Origin: an uncultured Sphingomonadales bacterium
GTDB taxonomy: Bacteria; Pseudomonadota; Alphaproteobacteria; Sphingomonadales; Sphingomonadaceae
NCBI GenBank assembly: GCA_903868655.1
Contig: CAIPWG010000236.1
Span: 1 to 17,727, forward strand
Length of the DNA: 17,727 nucleotides
Direction: 5' to 3'
Positions 14,223 to 17,727 of the stretch are shown piece after piece. The stretch's first letter is position 1; each line of letters starts with the position of its first letter. Made by a program: the position numbers and the translations under genes. The notes under the pieces were generated by a model, which made no database searches, was not told the origin of the DNA, and was given only the letters and a program-made list of their open reading frames with translations.

Positions 14223-16709
14223 TCAGAACGTGATACGGATTGCACCCTTTACGGTGCGGCCATTGAGTGTCAGTGCGTTGACCACGCCACCGGCGGGCAC
14301 GGCCGCCGACCCCAGTTCCACGATCGCCAGTTTGTTGAACAGATTGTACACATTCAACGACAGTGTCACGCGTGGCATGGGCCGTACTTCGACGAACGGA
14401 TTGACCAGCACATAGCCGGGTTGTTTCAGCAAATCGGTGTCTTGTGCATAGCTGCTGGTGACGCCGACCACGTTGGCTCCGATCGACACGATCTTGGTTT
14501 CAAACTGCGGCATAGCCGTGAAGAAGAAGTTGGGTTCGTGCCGCGGGGTCAGGCCGTTTTCGGCGGGGTTGGACAAGTCGGTGTCGATCTTGGACTTCGT
14601 ATAGGTTGCACCCAGTCGCAGGCTGAACGGGCCTTTGCGCGCCTCGCTCTCCAATTCTACGCCTTTGGCGCTGTATGTGCGGTTGATTGCGGTGACGACC
14701 GTAGCGCCGTTGTTGTCGCTGCCGACCTGATAATTGTTGTCTGTGGTCGATGCCCAAAATCCGGTTACGTAGACGGTCAGTGCGCCGTTGCGGAACTTTG
14801 TACCCACCTCGGCCTGTTTGATGGGGCTATAAGCCAGATCCGGGCTGGTCAGGCCACCCGTGGCGGTGTTGAACGTCGGCGGGAACAGGTTGCGGTCTGC
14901 ACTGGCGCGCGCGCCTTTGCTGTATCGTGCAAAGGCCGACAGACCTTCGGCGAAGCGATAGTTGGCACCGACCGAATACGACAGATAGCCATAGGAATAG
15001 CCAACACCGGCGGGTTGCGACACCGGCAGCAGCGCGGTCTGCATTTCGGGCGGTGTGACGACGCCCGTGCCGTTGAAATTGTAAGTGCCCGAGCCGATCC
15101 GTCCGCCGCCGAGTTCCGAGCCATAGACGGCCCCGGTTACTTTACCGAAATCATAGCGCAAGCTGCCGCCGACCGCGAGTTTGCCCAACTGGTAGTTGGC
15201 CGAACCATAAGGCGCGATTGTTCGGAAATTGACATCGTAGAGGCGGTGGTAGAGCCCGCCATAGCCCACGATTTCATAAGCCAGAACGCCTTGCTGCGAT
15301 ACCGGAATGCCCGTTGCCGTGGTGACATTGAGCAAGCTTGAATTGCCGCCGCTCGCAAAATCGTTGAGCGTGCTAACGAAGTTCCACATCATGTTGATAT
15401 CTTGCGACGAGGCATAGAGACCTGCGGTCGTGGTCAGTTTGCCCTTGCCCGCAGACCATACCCGGCTGGCGCGCAAATCGTTCACCGTATAGTTCAAGCT
15501 GTTAAGGTCTGCGTGGCTGTAAAGGTTGATCGCAGCCAGGCCATTGCCGTTGATCGTGGCGGGATTGGCCACCATCTGCCCGGCCATCGGTCCGTCGGCA
15601 TAGCTGAGCGTTGCACCCGGCCCACCGAGCGCCGTGGCGAGATAAGCAGCCGGAATGAACCGCGATCCCGCAGTTTCGCTGTGCTGGCCCGAGATATCCG
15701 AATAGCGGAAATGGTCGGTGATGGTCCATTCGGCGATATCGAATTGTCCTTCGATGCCAAACGAGTGGACTTTGCTGTGGTCGCCTTGCTTCAAGCTGAT
15801 GTTTTCGGGCTGGTTGGTCTGGCCCAAGGCTTGCAGGCTGATAATATTGCGTGACCAGGCCGAATTGCTGCGCGGGTCAAAGCCGGGGATGGCAGAAATG
15901 GCAGGGGCGCTGTTCGAGCCGCTGATCAAGACCGGGACGAGCCCGTAATACGGTTCCTTGTCATCGAGCAGTTTGGCGTAGACGCGGATGTAGCCGCCGT
16001 CGAATGTGCGCGTGACGTTGAATTTGATCTGGCCGCCCTGAAACGCCTGATAACCGCTGGCGCGCGGACCTTCGCCTTGGTGATAGAAGCCGCCGATGTT
16101 GAACCGCCAATGGTCGTCGATCTTGCTGCCGTAATCGAAATCGATGCGACCCAGATCATAGTTCACACCCGAGCTGACTTGCAGCACGCCACCGGTCTCT
16201 TCGCCCGTCTTGGACAGAAAATTGACTACGCCACCGGGCGAGTTCGAGGCAAAAGTCGATGCAGACCCGCCGCGGATCGCCTGAACTTGTCCCAGGCTCA
16301 GGTCGGTACGCAGAAACTGGGTGGTGGAGCCGAAATAGATATCGCCGAATTCCAGCACCGGCAGACCGTCCTCTTCGATCTGCAGAAACTTGGAGCCATC
16401 CGCATCGAGTGGCAGGCCGCGGATGGTGATCGACACGCGGCCATCGGTGCCACCGGTTTCGGCGCGAATGCCGGGAATGTTGCCGACGGTTTCCGCGATG
16501 GAGGTTGTTCCGATTTTGGCGAGTTCGGCGCTGCTGATCGTGCTGGCCGAAATCGCGGTGTCGAGCAAGTCGCGCCCTTTGGCGACGCCGGTGGTGAACG
16601 CGCTTTTAGCCGTTGCGGGGGTGGTGGCATCGGCGGCTGGACTGTCGGCCCAGGCGGTCAGTGGCGCGAACGCGGTGGATAGCGCGAGCAGAGTGATCGG
16701 TGTTTTCAC
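14223..16709 (-). CDS. TonB-dependent outer-membrane receptor
   Basis: This is an outer-membrane active transporter with a 22-strand barrel and an N-terminal plug, energised by TonB-ExbB-ExbD; its ligand is unknown. The 828 residues begin with a Sec signal (MKTPITLLAL...AWA, cleavage likely after residue 21). The plug runs from about 46 to 172, with IAETVGNIPGIRAETGG, VSITIRGLP (92-100), QVQAIRGGSASTFASNSPGG (141-160) and NFLSKTG. The barrel repeats alternating polar/hydrophobic strands to the terminal Phe828. I do not see a clear TonB box between the signal and the plug. The start is a GTG (complement of 16707-16709) with AGGGG eight bases upstream; no in-frame ATG close by competes. No cognate enzymes, anti-sigma factor or FecR neighbour is in the window, and there is no FecA-type signalling extension. 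The divergent neighbour is a CHASE3/HAMP protein. Confidence 0.94.
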   Translation of the reverse strand: MKTPITLLALSTAFAPLTAWADSPAADATTPATAKSAFTTGVAKGRDLLDTAISASTISSAELAKIGTTSIAETVGNIPGIRAETGGTDGRVSITIRGLPLDADGSKFLQIEEDGLPVLEFGDIYFGSTTQFLRTDLSLGQVQAIRGGSASTFASNSPGGVVNFLSKTGEETGGVLQVSSGVNYDLGRIDFDYGSKIDDHWRFNIGGFYHQGEGPRASGYQAFQGGQIKFNVTRTFDGGYIRVYAKLLDDKEPYYGLVPVLISGSNSAPAISAIPGFDPRSNSAWSRNIISLQALGQTNQPENISLKQGDHSKVHSFGIEGQFDIAEWTITDHFRYSDISGQHSETAGSRFIPAAYLATALGGPGATLSYADGPMAGQMVANPATINGNGLAAINLYSHADLNSLNYTVNDLRASRVWSAGKGKLTTTAGLYASSQDINMMWNFVSTLNDFASGGNSSLLNVTTATGIPVSQQGVLAYEIVGYGGLYHRLYDVNFRTIAPYGSANYQLGKLAVGGSLRYDFGKVTGAVYGSELGGGRIGSGTYNFNGTGVVTPPEMQTALLPVSQPAGVGYSYGYLSYSVGANYRFAEGLSAFARYSKGARASADRNLFPPTFNTATGGLTSPDLAYSPIKQAEVGTKFRNGALTVYVTGFWASTTDNNYQVGSDNNGATVVTAINRTYSAKGVELESEARKGPFSLRLGATYTKSKIDTDLSNPAENGLTPRHEPNFFFTAMPQFETKIVSIGANVVGVTSSYAQDTDLLKQPGYVLVNPFVEVRPMPRVTLSLNVYNLFNKLAIVELGSAAVPAGGVVNALTLNGRTVKGAIRITF

Positions 16710-17041
16710 AAGAAAGGCCCCTGGTTAATGAATCTGGCAGCCGGGCTCTTGCTGTGGCTATGCTTAACAGGCCGGTACCGCGTGGCTCAGGTAATTTTCG
16801 GATGGCATTGGTAGACAGACTTAATTTTGGGCTTCGCTGGCTGGCACGGCCCCCTGCTGCTGTGCGGGGGTGACGCTTTGGTAAACGCATGGCCTGTAAC
16901 TTCCGCGTATCGAATTGACCGCGCGTGGTTAATTTCTGCGGCTTATCGGCCGTCCTAGCTTGGTCGGACACTGCGTTCGGCCAAACCCGCCGCGCGTCAT
17001 CCGGTCCGCGCGCGGCGCCGATGTCTGCGGAGAATTTTTGA
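16710..17041. other. 332-bp divergent control region (TonB receptor / CHASE3 protein)
   Basis: There is no gene here. It holds two copies of TAATTTT exactly 30 bp apart (16792-16798 and 16822-16828) and a third, TAATTT, at 16930-16935. There is a GC-rich hairpin of CCCCC and GGGGG arms near 16850-16871, and a -35-like TTGACC at 16915-16920 with no good -10 partner. An eight-pair hairpin GCCGCGCG / CGCGCGGC (16989-17016) lies just before the ribosome site (GGAG) of the rightward gene. I can assign no promoter firmly. The evenly spaced AT-rich elements could bind a regulator of one or both genes. Confidence 0.45.
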
Positions 17042-17727
17042 ATGCTCAATTCGCTCAACATCCAGCGCAAGCTTGGCCTGTCATTCGTACTGGTGACCGC
17101 ATCAGCTGCCGTGATGATGGCCGTATTCCTGGCCAACATCCTGATGATCCGGTCCGCGATCGAGCGTAACGATCTTAGCCAGATGATCCATGCCGAGGCG
17201 CTGACTCTGGAATCCGCGCTGTTGCGTCAAAACAGCCAGATGCGGGGCTTTCTCGTTACGGCGGATGAGAAATATCTGAAATCCTACACAGAGGCGCGCG
17301 ACGATTTTGACCGCACGTCCACCACGCTCGAAGCGCAATTGACCGACCCGGAGAAAATCGCGGCGATCCGCAGTGCGCGTGAAGACACTTTGGCCTGGCG
17401 CCGTGACTGGGGTGACCGGCTGATCGAAGAAGTCAAAGCAGGCGGCCGCGAACGTGCCGAGGCAGAAGTGCGCGCAGCGGGCAAGGCGGTGTTGATCACC
17501 AAGCCGGTGCTGGCATTGCGCGCTGTGCGCGATGCGGAGGACAAACTGATTGCCGACAACGCGGCGCGGCAGCAATCGGCGATCACCATTGCGTTGGTCA
17601 CATTGGTACTGGGCGGGATCGCGATGATCGGTCTGGCGCTCGGGCTGTCGCGCAAACTGGGGCAGGCCATCGCGCACCCGATCGTGGCATTGACCGGCGT
17701 AATGTCGCAACTCGCCTCGGGCAACCA
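17042..17727 (+). CDS. CHASE3/HAMP transmembrane signalling protein (3' end outside window)
   Basis: This is the N-terminal part of a membrane receptor; the output domain is cut off, so it may be a methyl-accepting chemotaxis protein, a histidine kinase or a cyclic-di-GMP enzyme. The 228 visible residues show a first membrane span (about 13-36), a periplasmic helical region of CHASE3 type (about 40-178), with the characteristic ESALLRQNSQMRGFLVTADEKY and later paired helices, and a second span (180-202). The start of a HAMP linker follows (203-228, with the conserved Pro in AHPIVAL). The ATG at 17042 follows GGAG by about nine bases. A chemoreceptor is my favoured reading because CHASE3-HAMP chemoreceptors are common, but this is inference. 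It is transcribed away from the TonB receptor gene. Confidence 0.85.
   Translation, partial: MLNSLNIQRKLGLSFVLVTASAAVMMAVFLANILMIRSAIERNDLSQMIHAEALTLESALLRQNSQMRGFLVTADEKYLKSYTEARDDFDRTSTTLEAQLTDPEKIAAIRSAREDTLAWRRDWGDRLIEEVKAGGRERAEAEVRAAGKAVLITKPVLALRAVRDAEDKLIADNAARQQSAITIALVTLVLGGIAMIGLALGLSRKLGQAIAHPIVALTGVMSQLASGN

Noticed and set aside
14130..15341. A 403-codon plus-strand open frame
   Set aside because: It lies entirely antisense to the TonB receptor (and across its terminator) and has no family motifs. It is a shadow of a GC-rich gene.

Overview
This is an ordinary-looking chromosomal stretch from an alphaproteobacterium, most likely a member of the Sphingomonadales (Novosphingobium/Sphingomonas type). 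The reasons are a GC-rich composition, an NDUFS4-like complex I accessory protein, a lon-hup pair, a small SRP RNA next to dnaX, and a large TonB-dependent receptor. Almost everything is a housekeeping or envelope gene. I see no mobile element, CRISPR array, prophage, toxin-antitoxin pair or obvious defence cluster.

Layout, left to right. (1) 1-945, minus: a Tas-like aldo/keto reductase cut by the left edge. (2) 1046-1195, minus: a possible 49-aa membrane peptide. (3) 1407-2405, plus: a polysaccharide deacetylase (NodB fold). It converges on a 69-aa Pro-rich membrane protein (2423-2632, minus). (4) 2858-5636, plus: the helicase HrpB, then 31 bp later an NDUFS4-like protein. (5) 5678-5768, plus: the 4.5S SRP RNA with a recognisable promoter. 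(6) 5778-6260, minus: an af470-like (DUF4188) protein. (7) 6333-8446, plus: dnaX and ybaB/ebfC, overlapping by ATGA. (8) 8627-9724, plus: an MlaA/VacJ-family protein. (9) 9915-12320, plus: lon with a strong terminator, then 12613-12885: an HU gene. (10) 12977-13846, minus: an RlmB-type rRNA methyltransferase that shares a bidirectional terminator with the HU gene. (11) 14033-14118, plus: tRNA-Tyr(GTA). (12) 14223-16709, minus: a TonB-dependent receptor. It is divergent from (13) 17042-17727, plus, a CHASE3/HAMP transmembrane signalling protein cut by the right edge.

How the genes fit together. dnaX-ybaB is the clamp-loader/nucleoid-protein pair that in many bacteria sits beside ffs and recR; here ffs is close by, but recR does not follow ybaB. 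lon and hup form a second familiar pair linking protein quality control with chromosome architecture. The polysaccharide deacetylase, MlaA-like protein and TonB receptor are envelope functions. The TonB receptor and the CHASE3 protein share a 332-bp divergent control region.

I did not find a convincing new multi-gene system. The points most worth a second look are non-coding or small: a run of perfect inverted repeats after ybaB, hairpins between the 69-aa gene and hrpB, two small membrane proteins, an MlaA-like protein with no lipobox cysteine and a Pro/Ala-rich tail, and a heat-shock-like promoter plus leader hairpin before lon.
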